Program-made: the position numbers and the translations under genes
Assembly (NCBI GenBank): GCA_016235865.1
Contig: JACRIK010000014.1
Span: 1 to 64,000 of the forward strand
DNA: 64,000 nt
DNA from: Planctomycetota bacterium
Lineage (GTDB): Bacteria > Planctomycetota > MHYJ01 > JACQXL01
Direction: 5' to 3'
Notes under the pieces: generated by a model
What the model saw: the letters and a program-made list of their open reading frames with translations, nothing else
Told to the model about the DNA's origin: nothing
The model's database searches: none
Shown here: positions 31,909 through 41,321 of the stretch, in pieces
Numbering within the stretch: position 1 is the stretch's first letter
How the letters are laid out: the number at the start of each line of letters is the position of its first letter

Positions 31909-32508
31909 ATGAAAAAGTTAAACCTGGCGGTTCTGATATCCGGTTCAGGCCGGACCTTGCAGAACTTCATTGATTTGATAGGGCAGGGCAAACTGCCGGC
32001 TAACATTCAAGTCGTGATTTCCAGTAAGCCGGATGTGCAGGGCCTGGAGCGCGCCAAGAAGCATAACATCCCGGCATTTGTGGTTGACCGCAAGAAATAC
32101 AAGACCAAAGAGGAATTCAGCCAAGCTATCAATGACATCTTAAAGAAGTATCCAATTGACCTGATTACCCTGGCCGGGTTTCTTCATTTATATGTTATCC
32201 CGCCGGAGTATCATCGCAAGGTGCTGAATATCCATCCGGCGTTGTTGCCGGATTTTGGCGGCGATGGTTTTTACGGGGACAAGGTCCATCAGGCAGTTCT
32301 TAATGCCGGGCGTAAGGAGTCGGGTTGCACGGTGCATTTCGCGGATAATACCTATGACACCGGTCCGATAATCGTGCAGAAGAGGGTGCCGGTATTGGCC
32401 AATGACACGGTTCATACCCTGGCTGACCGGGTGTTTGAGGCGGAGAAACAGGCGTACCCTGAAGCCATCCGGATATTTGCCGAAGGTAAGTTGGTAGCGA
32501 AGCAATAA
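31909..32508 (+). CDS. purN: Phosphoribosylglycinamide formyltransferase
   Basis: A 199-aa folate-dependent GAR transformylase of purine synthesis. LAVLISGSGRTLQNFIDLI binds the phosphate. LAGFLHLY and HPALLPDFGGDGFYGDKVH carry the catalytic Asn/His/Asp region: the histidine is in HPALLP, and the usual NIHPALLP is present. CTVHFADNTYDTGPIIVQ carries the catalytic Asp. A GCGTAGAGCGTAGGGCATAG repeat lies between it and ribD. purH is elsewhere, so the pathway genes are dispersed. Confidence 0.95.
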   Translation: MKKLNLAVLISGSGRTLQNFIDLIGQGKLPANIQVVISSKPDVQGLERAKKHNIPAFVVDRKKYKTKEEFSQAINDILKKYPIDLITLAGFLHLYVIPPEYHRKVLNIHPALLPDFGGDGFYGDKVHQAVLNAGRKESGCTVHFADNTYDTGPIIVQKRVPVLANDTVHTLADRVFEAEKQAYPEAIRIFAEGKLVAKQ

Positions 32509-32535
32509 AATGCCTTTTGTAGTCTCTTACTGAAT

Positions 32536-32625
32536 CTATTCCCCTCCCTGGATGGGAGGGGTTAGGGGAGGGTGATTACTTTCCCCCTCACCCTGCCCTC
32601 TCCCGCAAGGGGAGAGGGAGTATTT
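32536..32625. repeat. Pair of intergenic palindromes
   Basis: CCCCTCCC-TGGAT-GGGAGGGG, followed by CCCCCTCACCCTGCCCTCTC-CCGC with GGGGAGAGGG. These are common intergenic repeat types and relate to the 10652-10703 block. They lie upstream of the membrane HELGH protein. Confidence 0.65.
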
Positions 32626-32661
32626 CTTTCAAGCTTGCTTTATTCGAGCTGTTTAATCTTT

Positions 32662-33216
32662 ATGCTAAAGGAACTCTACGAAGAAGCCATTGAGTGGTGC
32701 AGAGGCCGGGTTTGGTATCTGCGCCTGGCGGTGTTAATCTTCTTTGGCTATGTCTTTATAAATCATTTATCCAGTTCTTCGTATCAGAGTATTTTCAAGC
32801 CGCTCAATCTGGGTATTCACGAACTCGGACATTATGTCTTTGCTTTTGGGAGATTTATGGAAATGGCCGGGGGCACGCTGGCCCAGTGCCTGGCGCCGGT
32901 CGTTTCGATGGCGATGTTTTTCCGACTTCAGCGGGACTTCTTCGCGGTGGCATTCTGTTTCGGCTGGCTGTCAACCAATTTTTACGATGTGGCGGTTTAC
33001 GCGGCCGATGCCCGGCTGATGCAACTGCCTTTGGTCAGTCCGGGTGGGGGTGATGTATTCCACGACTGGAATTGGCTCTTGGGCCGGATGGGTCTGCTGG
33101 AGTGGGATAGCGCCATAGCATTTCTGTTCAATGCCGGTGGGGTTATTTCAATGTTGGTCTGTTTGGTCGGCGGCGGTTGGCTGGTCTGGAATATGGTGAA
33201 AAAAAGCGGTGAATAA
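32662..33216 (+). CDS. Membrane protein with HELGH motif
   Basis: A 184-aa protein with about four membrane segments. LNLGIHELGHYVFAFGRFM carries HExxH-type histidines in a membrane-adjacent helix, as in M50-type intramembrane proteases, but the second M50 motif (NxxPxxxLDG) is not obvious. It may be a reduced or non-peptidase relative. The ATG at 32662 (MLKELYEEAIEWCRG) is chosen; a longer frame to 32572 would translate a palindromic repeat. Confidence 0.65.
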   Translation: MLKELYEEAIEWCRGRVWYLRLAVLIFFGYVFINHLSSSSYQSIFKPLNLGIHELGHYVFAFGRFMEMAGGTLAQCLAPVVSMAMFFRLQRDFFAVAFCFGWLSTNFYDVAVYAADARLMQLPLVSPGGGDVFHDWNWLLGRMGLLEWDSAIAFLFNAGGVISMLVCLVGGGWLVWNMVKKSGE

Positions 33217-33229
33217 TCTCTTTTTTTGG

Positions 33230-33258
33230 TTGACCCTGTTAGCATATTTAAATAAAAT
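33230..33258 (+). promoter_or_regulatory. Sigma70 promoter of the nucleotidyltransferase gene, near-leaderless
   Basis: TTGACC, 17 nt, TAAAAT; the -10 ends 8 nt before the ATG at 33267. There is no Shine-Dalgarno sequence. Confidence 0.65.
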
Positions 33259-33266
33259 TAAGCATT

Positions 33267-34043
33267 ATGAAAGCATTAATTCTCGGCGCCGGGTATGGGT
33301 TGCGTTTGTACCCCTTAACCGCCAATACACCCAAGCCGCTGCTGGATATTGCCGGCAAGCCGGTAATTGAATGGACCCTGGATTTACTCCTGCCGCGCAA
33401 GGAGATTGACAGGATATTTATCGTCAGCAACCACCTCTTCTATGGTAATTACGAAAAGTGGCTGGCCGATAGGATGGAGCAGCGGTCCGGGCTGTTTCGG
33501 ACCTACGGCAAAAAGATTGTGCTGTGCGATGATATGTCGGAGAGTGTCAATGATAAATTAGGCGCCATCGGCGATATTAAATTTGTCATCAAGAAGAACA
33601 AAATCAACGACGACCTGCTGATTGTGGCCGGCGATAATTTGTTTGAGATTGACTTCACTGATTTTATAAAGTATTTCAAGAAGCAGGGCACGGCCATTTC
33701 ACTTAAGGATTTCAAGGGTAGCCATAAAGAGATTATCAGCCAGTATGGCGTGGTGACCCTGGATAAGGACAAGCGGATAATTGATTTCGAGGAAAAGCCG
33801 GCCCAGCCGCAGAGCACCCTGGTGGCCATGTGCCTGTATATCTTTGCCAAAGGCGACCTGATGCTGATTGACAAGTATCTGAACAAGGGTTTTAATCCAG
33901 ATGCGCCCGGCTACTACCTGCAGTGGCTGTATAAACAGAAGGATATCTACGGCTATACCCTGAAGGGCAACTGGTTTGACATCGGGGATATTGATTCTTA
34001 CCAAAAGGCGTCTGATTATTACCGGCAGAAATACGCTGAATGA
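33267..34043 (+). CDS. Sugar-1-phosphate nucleotidyltransferase
   Basis: A 258-aa enzyme of the glucose-1-phosphate thymidylyl/uridylyltransferase family. MKALILGAGYGLRLYPLT is the nucleotide-binding signature (GxGxRLxPLT), followed by PKPLLDIAGKPVIEW. IVAGDNLF holds the metal-binding Asp, VDFEEKP-type IIDFEEKPAQP follows, and WFDIGDIDSYQKA is near the C-terminus. It makes a nucleotide sugar for surface polysaccharide; the sugar and base cannot be decided. It has its own leaderless-type promoter. Confidence 0.9.
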   Translation: MKALILGAGYGLRLYPLTANTPKPLLDIAGKPVIEWTLDLLLPRKEIDRIFIVSNHLFYGNYEKWLADRMEQRSGLFRTYGKKIVLCDDMSESVNDKLGAIGDIKFVIKKNKINDDLLIVAGDNLFEIDFTDFIKYFKKQGTAISLKDFKGSHKEIISQYGVVTLDKDKRIIDFEEKPAQPQSTLVAMCLYIFAKGDLMLIDKYLNKGFNPDAPGYYLQWLYKQKDIYGYTLKGNWFDIGDIDSYQKASDYYRQKYAE

Positions 34044-34091
34044 CGCGGCCGGAACCGGCTTTAAATTAGCGGATAAAAAATTATTAAATAC

Positions 34092-34120
34092 TTGAAGTAA
34101 TATACGTATTTTGATATAAA
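34092..34120 (+). promoter_or_regulatory. Sigma70 promoter of the pil operon, near-leaderless
   Basis: TTGAAG, 17 nt, TATAAA; the -10 ends 9 nt before the pilM ATG at 34130, and no ribosome binding site is visible. Confidence 0.7.
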
Positions 34121-34129
34121 CAATAATCT

Positions 34130-35185
34130 ATGGCAGTAAAGTTAAAAGGCAAACCGCTGATTGGTTTAGACATCGGTTCGCGGGCTATTAAAGCCGTGGA
34201 ATTGTCATACTCGCCCAAGACCGAGGGGTATGCCATGAGCGGGTATGTATACCGCGAAATAGCCCCCGGCGAGGACCTAAAGGAGGTTCTGAAACAAATC
34301 TGGGCCGAACACCAGTTCCACACCAACAAAGTCGCGACATCGATATCAGGCCGGTCGGTTATTGTCCGTTACATTACCATGCCGGATATGACCGACGAGG
34401 AATTGAAGAACGCCATTAAATACGAGGCCAGCAAATATATTCCGTTTGAAGTGGATGAGGTGATGATAGATTGCCTGAAACTTCCGCATATCAGGAAAGA
34501 GGATGCGGGCGGCAAACCGTCAAAGGATATTACCGTGCTGTTAGTCGCGGCCAAGCGGGATAAGCTGGATGAGCATATCACGTTGCTTGAGGAAAGCGGT
34601 CTTTGGCCGATAGCGGTTGACGTGGATTGTTTTGCCCTGGGTAATTCATTCGAACTGAAGCAGTTGATTAATCCGTCGCCGGATATCGGCAACAAGGTCA
34701 CGGCTCTGATTGATATCGGCGCGGTCAAGACTAATGTTAATATCATGATCGGCTTGCAGGTGTTTTTTACCAGGGAAATCTATATCGCCGGCAACGATTT
34801 TACCGAAGCCATCAGCAAAAAGATGGGCATGCCGGAAAACGAGGCGGAACAACTCAAGCGTAACCCGGCGCTCAAAGCCGATGAGATTAAGGACTATGTC
34901 AGTTCGCTGCTGGATGACCTGACCCACGAGATACAGCTTTCATTTGATTATTTTGAGCACCAGTTTGACAAGCCGATAGAAAATATTTATCTTTCCGGCG
35001 GCGCGTCTCAATTGCAGGGTCTGGAGGAGTCGTTTGATTCGGCGTTTAACCGGAAATTGATTCGCTGGGACCCGTGCGAGTCATTTGAGGTGATTTCAGA
35101 CAAGATTGACCCGGTTGAATTAAAGAAAAAGGCCACCCAGCTGGTTATTGCCGCCGGACTGGCATCAAGGGTAAAAAAGGATTAG
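34130..35185 (+). CDS. pilM: Type IV pilus assembly protein PilM
   Basis: A 351-aa actin-like ATPase that sits at the inner face of the membrane and binds the N-terminus of PilN. LIGLDIGSRAIKAVEL is the first phosphate loop, TALIDIGAVKTNVNI the second, and IYLSGGASQLQGL the adenosine motif. YITMPDMTDEELKNAIKYEASKYIPF is a PilM hallmark. First gene of pilM-pilN-pilO-PilP-like-secretin, each separated by 3-37 nt. Confidence 0.95.
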   Translation: MAVKLKGKPLIGLDIGSRAIKAVELSYSPKTEGYAMSGYVYREIAPGEDLKEVLKQIWAEHQFHTNKVATSISGRSVIVRYITMPDMTDEELKNAIKYEASKYIPFEVDEVMIDCLKLPHIRKEDAGGKPSKDITVLLVAAKRDKLDEHITLLEESGLWPIAVDVDCFALGNSFELKQLINPSPDIGNKVTALIDIGAVKTNVNIMIGLQVFFTREIYIAGNDFTEAISKKMGMPENEAEQLKRNPALKADEIKDYVSSLLDDLTHEIQLSFDYFEHQFDKPIENIYLSGGASQLQGLEESFDSAFNRKLIRWDPCESFEVISDKIDPVELKKKATQLVIAAGLASRVKKD

Positions 35186-35188
35186 ATT

Positions 35189-35812
35189 ATGATTCGGATA
35201 AATCTGCTTCCGGAAGAAAGAAGGCGTAAGGAAAAGACCCCATTGCCGCGCTTTCTGGCAATGAATGCGGCTGTGATTATCTGCTTGCTTCTGGGTATTT
35301 GGGATGCTTATACGTATGTGGACATCAATCGCAAGACCGAGATGTTAAGGACCGATAAGGACGCGTTGTCAAAACTGCAAATCCAGACCGCCGACTATAA
35401 TACCATGCTGGCTGAAGAGCAGAAATTGAGCGAATGGAATAAAGCGGCTCTACAGATAAAAGAGACCCGGGAATTCTATTGGTGGGAGAAGATTGATGAA
35501 ATCTGGGATATTATTTATGGCGCCCGGGATGTATGGATTACCTCCCTCCTGGCGAACGAGAGCGCGCCGGCCGGTTATCGCGGTAAGGCGTCGGTTTCGG
35601 CATCCATCAGCATGAATTGCCTGGCCACGGGATTTTCTTCAGAACGGATGACGAATTTCCGGCTAAAGCTAAAGAGCCATCAGAGTTTGATGGAAACTTT
35701 TAATCTCAAGATTAACGAACCTCCCCAATTTTCGGTGGTCGCCCAACCGCAAGCTAAGGAGGAATTCGCGGTCAAATTTGACATTGATATGAGCCGGGAG
35801 CGGAAGAAATAA
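35189..35812 (+). CDS. pilN: Type IV pilus assembly protein PilN
   Basis: A 207-aa inner-membrane protein. The start MIRINLLPEERRR is the PilN motif that docks into PilM. One membrane helix follows (AMNAAVIICLLLGIWDAYTYV), then a coiled coil and a ferredoxin-like periplasmic domain. It starts 3 nt after pilM and ends 3 nt before pilO. It forms the alignment subcomplex with PilO between the cytoplasmic machinery and the secretin. Confidence 0.9.
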   Translation: MIRINLLPEERRRKEKTPLPRFLAMNAAVIICLLLGIWDAYTYVDINRKTEMLRTDKDALSKLQIQTADYNTMLAEEQKLSEWNKAALQIKETREFYWWEKIDEIWDIIYGARDVWITSLLANESAPAGYRGKASVSASISMNCLATGFSSERMTNFRLKLKSHQSLMETFNLKINEPPQFSVVAQPQAKEEFAVKFDIDMSRERKK

Positions 35813-35815
35813 CAG

Positions 35816-36400
35816 ATGAAATTGACTGAAAAACAACTGCTGATTCTGACCATTGTGATACCGGCCGTGGTAGCCATTGGTTTGGCCGGTGTCGGGTTCT
35901 TTGTGTTCAGTAAGGATATCGCCAAGTTAAACAAAGACATCGCTGAAGTTAATTTGAGGATAAAAGACGAGAAGGACAGATTAACTAAAATGGTGGAATT
36001 GGAAGAAAAACTGAAAAAGCTAAGGTTAGAGCGGGATGCGCTCCAGGCGCTTTTGCCGACCAAGGAAGAGGCGTCTTATGAGAATTTTATCGACACGCTG
36101 ACCAGATTCAGCCGTGAAGCGGGTGTTAAGCTTTCCAGCGCCACCGCCGACGAAGGACGGAGTGGCCCGCCAACAACCGGTTCAACCTCCTTTGACAAAA
36201 TGGCATATTCGTTAAAAATTCAGGGTAATTTTTTCCAGATTATTAACTTTGTCTATCTGCTGGAAACCTACCAGCGGTTCATTAAGGTGGATAACTTTTC
36301 GGTCAGGCCGGTTGGCGCCGTAACAGCGGATAAGCCGACTCAATACAACCTGGATGTAAAAATAACATCCTATGTCTACAAGGAACCGGGAAAGAAATAA
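35816..36400 (+). CDS. pilO: Type IV pilus assembly protein PilO
   Basis: A 194-aa inner-membrane protein. A single N-terminal helix (LLILTIVIPAVVAIGLAGVGFFVF) is followed by a coiled coil (about 35-75) and a ferredoxin-like domain with AYSLKIQGNFFQIINFVYLLETYQRFI, the typical PilO core. It pairs with PilN in the periplasm. The adjacent genes and spacing support one operon. Confidence 0.92.
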   Translation: MKLTEKQLLILTIVIPAVVAIGLAGVGFFVFSKDIAKLNKDIAEVNLRIKDEKDRLTKMVELEEKLKKLRLERDALQALLPTKEEASYENFIDTLTRFSREAGVKLSSATADEGRSGPPTTGSTSFDKMAYSLKIQGNFFQIINFVYLLETYQRFIKVDNFSVRPVGAVTADKPTQYNLDVKITSYVYKEPGKK

Positions 36401-36437
36401 AATACGGTATTTGCACCGGGTGATGCGAGTTTAAATT

Positions 36438-38114
36438 ATGAAGCGTTTTATTTGTCTATCAGTTATAATTACTTTGGGTTGTTTATTGTCTGAGGCGCTA
36501 ATATGGGGGCAGGCCACCGCGCCTGCGGCCGCAGATAAAAAACAACCGGAGGCCGGCCAGCCAAGCCGTTTTGTCAAAGATGAAAGTTGGTATACTATCG
36601 TTCTGAACGGGGAAAAAGTCGGTTCCCGGCATACGACGCTTGATGAGATACCTGTGCAGGTCCAAGGCAGCACAGCAACACAAAAGGCATATGTATTTCT
36701 GCAGGAGGTATTTCTTGGTAACCCGGCGGCATTGCCTTATGTGAAATTGAGCGAAGAAATGCAGTTTAACGCCTCCGATATGACTTTGCTGAAATCAACC
36801 CTCAGGCTGTCATTGGCAGATAAAAGGGAGATTGTTCTTAAGGGGAATAGGGAAGGGGACAAGCTAATGTTTGTCACTACAATAATCACTCCGGTGCCTT
36901 CAGGTGAGCCTGTTTCCCAACCTCCGGCCAACCAGGAGTTTGCAGATGGTGAGAATTTGTATTCAGAGCAGGCTTTGGGTTTTCTCTTGATTAATAATAA
37001 TTGGACGGTTAATCAGAGCTATCCCTTGAAGCTTATAAACAGCTATAATCCCGGCAATTTGTTCGCCGATGCCCATCTGATGATAAGGGAAAAAACAACC
37101 CAAAGGATAATGGGAGTTCCGACCGAGGGATATATGTGTTCTTTGGTGGTAATGGATCCTTCTTCCAGCGTGAAGGATATGGAGTATTTTATCGGGTTGA
37201 ATGGCATGGTTTTGAAGCAAGCCACGGGCAATCTTACAGCAATCAAAATATCTCAGGAGGAGTACGCGAGCGGCATGGCCGCTAAACGTGTTTTTGAGCC
37301 CAAGGGGCGGATTGACCCCTTTGTGCCGCGCCTGACTGCGATAGGTCCTGGACGCACTTCAGGTAGTGACACGCCAGTCACCCCGCCAAAGACGCCGATA
37401 GGCGACGTATGGCTGACCGAGGCAAGAGAACAACTCCAGTTGATGAAGGATATTTACGAAAAGACACCTGCTGAGGAAAGAGATGCGTTGTTAGTGGCGC
37501 CATACCAGAGAATCCTCGATCTGTATGGGAAGGTAAACAGCACCAATGATATTAAGGCGAAGAATGAGATGGAGGATATTCGGACCGAAGCGGAACGTCT
37601 CTTTGGCGGGGCAGAAAAGATATACGCTGAAGCAGTCTATATAAGAAACGAGGCCAAGAATGATTTTGAAGGCGGCATGACTATGGGGCTTTATAAGGAC
37701 ATCCCCAAGAAGTTAGTCAGGATTTCAGAGTTGGTTGATAGGAAAGAAATAAGAAAGACTGAATATCAGTCCAAGGTTAAAGCGCTGGTCGATGAGGTGG
37801 CGGAGCTGGCCCGGCGGGCAAAAATAATAGAGGAGTTCTTTGCCACCCGGCCGGTTATCAGCGGCATTATTTATTATATGAAGGCGGAAGAGGTAAAATT
37901 ACAGCCGTTGGTTATTAATTTCCTCGGCTCCGAGATTTCCCTGCCGATATCGTATTTTAAGCAGATACCGGCTTCATCAATTATGATAGGTACTAAGGTC
38001 TATAAGGAAGGGGACAAGGTGTCCGATGATTTGGCCGTTAAAACGATCCGGCCAAATGTAATAATATTCGACTATAAAAACGAGGAAATTTCGTTAGAAT
38101 ATAAGGGAAGATAA
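36438..38114 (+). CDS. Secreted pilus-operon protein with PilP/GspC-like C-terminal domain
   Basis: A 558-aa protein with a cleavable signal peptide (MKRFICLSVIITLGCLLSEALIWGQA). The first 250 residues are beta-rich and unlike any family I know. A helical coiled-coil part (about 310-480) follows. The last 60 residues (SIMIGTKVYKEGDKVSDDLAVK, then RPNVIIFDYKNEEISLEY) resemble the homology region of PilP/GspC proteins, which touch the secretin. In place of a small PilP lipoprotein this operon thus carries a large protein in the same position. The role of the N-terminal part is unknown. Confidence 0.7.
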   Translation: MKRFICLSVIITLGCLLSEALIWGQATAPAAADKKQPEAGQPSRFVKDESWYTIVLNGEKVGSRHTTLDEIPVQVQGSTATQKAYVFLQEVFLGNPAALPYVKLSEEMQFNASDMTLLKSTLRLSLADKREIVLKGNREGDKLMFVTTIITPVPSGEPVSQPPANQEFADGENLYSEQALGFLLINNNWTVNQSYPLKLINSYNPGNLFADAHLMIREKTTQRIMGVPTEGYMCSLVVMDPSSSVKDMEYFIGLNGMVLKQATGNLTAIKISQEEYASGMAAKRVFEPKGRIDPFVPRLTAIGPGRTSGSDTPVTPPKTPIGDVWLTEAREQLQLMKDIYEKTPAEERDALLVAPYQRILDLYGKVNSTNDIKAKNEMEDIRTEAERLFGGAEKIYAEAVYIRNEAKNDFEGGMTMGLYKDIPKKLVRISELVDRKEIRKTEYQSKVKALVDEVAELARRAKIIEEFFATRPVISGIIYYMKAEEVKLQPLVINFLGSEISLPISYFKQIPASSIMIGTKVYKEGDKVSDDLAVKTIRPNVIIFDYKNEEISLEYKGR

Positions 38115-38128
38115 AAGGAGTGTAATTT

Positions 38129-39904
38129 ATGAGGAAAGATACCTATCGATTAATGGCAGTTTGCGTATGCGTGCTGATGATTGGGGCGCTGGTATTATCG
38201 GCCCAGGAAAACCCGGTTCCGGCAGCCGGTTCGCCGGCATCAGCTCAGCCGGTGACAGATAAAGATAAATCTATTGCTCCGACTATTACGGTTGAGTGGG
38301 TGGAAAAACCATTGAGAACGGCATTGGAAGCCATTGGAGAAGCCGCCAATGTCAATATAATAATTGACACTCAGATATCAAACGAAGATAAAGTTACGGT
38401 GACATTCAGAAACCTTGATTGGCGCCTGGCCCTGGAAGCAACTACCCAATTGGCAAAGTGTATCCTGGAAGAGACCAGCCCTTCAGTTTTCATGGTAACC
38501 AAGCCGCCGACAATTAATATGGACCTTAAAAATGCCCCGCTGGACGAGGTTATTCGTCAGATTGCCAAAATGGCCGATGTTAATATTATTATGACAGACG
38601 ACATTAAAGGGTCTATTACGATGATGCTTTCAGATGTGCCCTGGCTGGAAGCGTTGCAGAATATCATTAAGACTACGGGTTTCAGTTTAGTGCAGGAGAG
38701 ACACAAAGTTATTAGGATTGTCCGAACCGAGACGCTGAAGGAACAGTTGGAAACCAGGGTCTTTCAGTTAAAATACCTCAGGCCGCCCGGTTCTTACAAG
38801 GCAACGATAACGACTCCTTATGCGGTGGGCGGCGTTAAGGCCACAAGTGATAATATTAAGGAATTTACGGTATTAAACATCCTTAAGAATATGTTAACCC
38901 GTAAAGGGAGTTCCCTTATTGGTAATCTGGAATACGATATAAAAAGCAATTGTCTCATTGTTCAGGATACCAAGACTGTCCTTGATTCAATGGGGAAGAT
39001 GATTGAACAGTTAGATGTGGCTCCCGAACAGGTTCTTATTGAATTAAAATTCGTCTCTACCACCAATGAAGATCTGCTTAATTTTGGCATGAAGTATAAT
39101 TTCGGCGGCTCCAAAGACCCCAAGTCGGAAATAATGAAGACGGCGCCGAGTCCGTCAAGCGTTACGACTTCCTTGCCTTTTGGATTCGGGCGCAAGCAGG
39201 ACAGTACATTTAATCAGTTCTTCTTGAATACTTATGATGTCTCGGCGGTCTTGAGATTATTCAAGACAGATACCAAGAGTAAGTTTATTCAGGAGCCCAA
39301 CTTGATTATGCTGGACGGTGATGAAGCCACCGTATTTGTCGGTGAATTAATTCGTTATGCAGTGACAAAGGTTTCTTACTCAGCCGCCGGATTGCCGCTC
39401 TACGAATTAACCGAAGCACCCCCGATAAATGTTGGATTCCAATTGTGGGTTATGCCGAATGTTATCAAGGGGACAAATCAACTCCTGGTTACTCTTATTC
39501 CCCGCCTGGAAGATCTTTCAGGTAAGGATGATGGTTTTGAGACATTTGAAGTAGCTGGGCAGTCACTTAAACTTCCCAGGATAAGGCAGTCAACCGTGGT
39601 GACGAAAATACTTATTGAAAGCGGTCAGACTGCAATCATAGGCGGCTTAGTGGATGAACGGCTGACCAAGACAATGGAGCGGGTGCCCGGGCTGGGCGAT
39701 ATTCCCATAATCGGGGAACCATTTCGATATCGAGGTAAGTCGCTTAATGAACGCAAACTCTTAGTATTCGTTACTCCGCGTGTCATAAAAACGGCTGAGG
39801 TAACCACGAAGATATTAAGTGATAAGATTAACGGTGTGGAAAGTCCACTCGTGATGCCTTTTGACTCGGAAAAAGAAAAGGGCAAGGATAAGAAAACCAA
39901 ATAA
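38129..39904 (+). CDS. pilQ: Secretin (PilQ-like outer-membrane channel)
   Basis: A 591-aa outer-membrane secretin. A signal peptide (VCVCVLMIGALVLSA) precedes two STN/N0-like domains (from about 55 and 130: VNIIIDTQISNEDKVTVTF; VNIIMTDDIKGSITMML). A secretin N domain with a leading PPGSYKATI part follows. The barrel domain has SGQTAIIGGLVDERLTK, VPGLGDIPIIG and LLVFVTPRVI. No AMIN domain is visible. AAAGGAG precedes the ATG. PilQ is inferred from the pilM-N-O context; a type II secretion secretin is the alternative. Confidence 0.92.
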   Translation: MRKDTYRLMAVCVCVLMIGALVLSAQENPVPAAGSPASAQPVTDKDKSIAPTITVEWVEKPLRTALEAIGEAANVNIIIDTQISNEDKVTVTFRNLDWRLALEATTQLAKCILEETSPSVFMVTKPPTINMDLKNAPLDEVIRQIAKMADVNIIMTDDIKGSITMMLSDVPWLEALQNIIKTTGFSLVQERHKVIRIVRTETLKEQLETRVFQLKYLRPPGSYKATITTPYAVGGVKATSDNIKEFTVLNILKNMLTRKGSSLIGNLEYDIKSNCLIVQDTKTVLDSMGKMIEQLDVAPEQVLIELKFVSTTNEDLLNFGMKYNFGGSKDPKSEIMKTAPSPSSVTTSLPFGFGRKQDSTFNQFFLNTYDVSAVLRLFKTDTKSKFIQEPNLIMLDGDEATVFVGELIRYAVTKVSYSAAGLPLYELTEAPPINVGFQLWVMPNVIKGTNQLLVTLIPRLEDLSGKDDGFETFEVAGQSLKLPRIRQSTVVTKILIESGQTAIIGGLVDERLTKTMERVPGLGDIPIIGEPFRYRGKSLNERKLLVFVTPRVIKTAEVTTKILSDKINGVESPLVMPFDSEKEKGKDKKTK

Positions 39905-39913
39905 CGCGCCGAG

Positions 39914-40561
39914 ATGCCCACAAAATTTCAGTTCCTGGTGCGTTTTACCAAAAAGGGCAGGGCCAAATACCTGTCGCATCGGGAACTGCTTAATCTTATC
40001 GAACAGGCCGTTCGTCGGGCAGATATTCCAGTTGTTTTCTCCGAAGGCTTTAACCCCAGGCCGCGCATCTCTTTTCTGACGGCATTGCCTTTAGGTATTT
40101 CATCTGATGATGAAGTTCTGCATTTCCAGCTGTCGGAATGGGTAAATCAGAACGAAATAATCCAGAAGTTTAATCGTGAGCTGGTTGAAGGCATAACGGC
40201 TACGAGCATTGAGCCGCTTAGGCAGGATATAACCGGTTCTTTTAATGTCGAATATAAAATTATGCCGCTTACTGAAGATGCTTCAGCACAGATTTTGAAA
40301 TTATCGGCTGACAAGATAAAAAACTGGATGCTCCAGCCAGTCCAGGTAATTAAGCGCGACTATGACAATAAAGAGTCTAAGAATATTAACCTGAAATCGT
40401 TTGTCCAAAAAATGGAATTAAAAGACCAGGCGCTGTTTTTAACTATAAAAGTATCCAACGACGGTACCGCGCGGCCTGAAGAAGTCCTTTGGTCGTTGGG
40501 TATTAAAAGCGGTATAAAAGATGGTTCTTATTCAATCCATAAACAAAAAACGTTCAGTTAA
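39914..40561 (+). CDS. DUF2344 / TIGR03936 radical-SAM-associated protein
   Basis: A 215-aa soluble protein. FLVRFTKKGRAKYLSHRELLNLIEQAVRRADIPV and SEGFNPRPRISFLTALPLGI are the hallmark segments of the DUF2344 domain, commonly fused to or next to a B12-binding radical-SAM protein. No radical-SAM partner is adjacent here. Function unknown; an RNA-linked role is sometimes suggested. It starts 9 nt after the secretin stop. Confidence 0.88.
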   Translation: MPTKFQFLVRFTKKGRAKYLSHRELLNLIEQAVRRADIPVVFSEGFNPRPRISFLTALPLGISSDDEVLHFQLSEWVNQNEIIQKFNRELVEGITATSIEPLRQDITGSFNVEYKIMPLTEDASAQILKLSADKIKNWMLQPVQVIKRDYDNKESKNINLKSFVQKMELKDQALFLTIKVSNDGTARPEEVLWSLGIKSGIKDGSYSIHKQKTFS

Positions 40562-40577
40562 CGCGTAATAATTGTCT

Positions 40578-41321
40578 ATGCTAATTACCGGACATCAGCC
40601 GAATTACTTGCCGTATATTGGATTTTTCCATAAGGTTTTATTGGCAGATGTTTTTGTTATCGTAGATTTAGTCCAATATGTTAAGCGCGGGCCTTTTGGC
40701 TGGATTAATCGTAATCGCATCCGCACTGATCAGGGCTGGATTTGGTTGACAGTTCCGGTTAAAACCAAAGGGAAGTATCATCAATCGATTATGGAAACAG
40801 GAATAGATAACTCAACTTCTTGGGCACGTAAACATTTAAAAAGCATCGAACGAAATTACCATAGCGCCCCATATTTTCAAAGATACTTCAAGGCTATACA
40901 GCAAATTTACCTGAAGCAGTGGCTGTTATTGGCTGAGCTAAACGAGGCCATCATTCGCTATCTGATAGATGCTCTGGGTATAAAGGTCAAGATTGTCCGG
41001 GCTTCTCAATTAGGACTCGATTATAAGTTACCTGATGCCGATACTAGAAATGATGGTTCGGCTACGGATCTGATTATCCAGATATGTCAGAAACTTGGTT
41101 CTGATTCCTATTTGCACGGTAAGCACGGGCAGGATTATCTTGACGAATCGATGCTGAAGGAATCAAAGATTGTTTCCTGCTTTCAGGAGTTCCATCACCC
41201 GGTTTATAAACAGCAGTATCAGTCGTTTATGCCGGAAATGTCCGTTATCGATTTATTATTTAACCACGGCGATGAGAGCATGAAAATCATCAGCCAGAGC
41301 GGTAAATATATATGCAAGTGA
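40578..41321 (+). CDS. WbqC-like family protein
   Basis: A 247-aa protein. HQPNYLPYIGFFHKVLLADVFVIVD at the start, then NRNRIRTDQGWIWLTVPVK and YLHGKHGQDYLDES, match the WbqC family, found in O-antigen and other surface polysaccharide loci; the reaction is not established. The ATG at 40578 is preferred over the TTG at 40572. The 3' end overlaps the next gene, a polyprenyl-phosphate sugar transferase, by 10 nt, supporting a shared role in glycan synthesis. Confidence 0.88.
   Translation: MLITGHQPNYLPYIGFFHKVLLADVFVIVDLVQYVKRGPFGWINRNRIRTDQGWIWLTVPVKTKGKYHQSIMETGIDNSTSWARKHLKSIERNYHSAPYFQRYFKAIQQIYLKQWLLLAELNEAIIRYLIDALGIKVKIVRASQLGLDYKLPDADTRNDGSATDLIIQICQKLGSDSYLHGKHGQDYLDESMLKESKIVSCFQEFHHPVYKQQYQSFMPEMSVIDLLFNHGDESMKIISQSGKYICK

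Noticed and set aside
32572-32661. Longer start for the HELGH membrane protein
   Set aside because: The extension is the translation of a TCACCCTGCCCTCTC-type palindrome, not a signal peptide.
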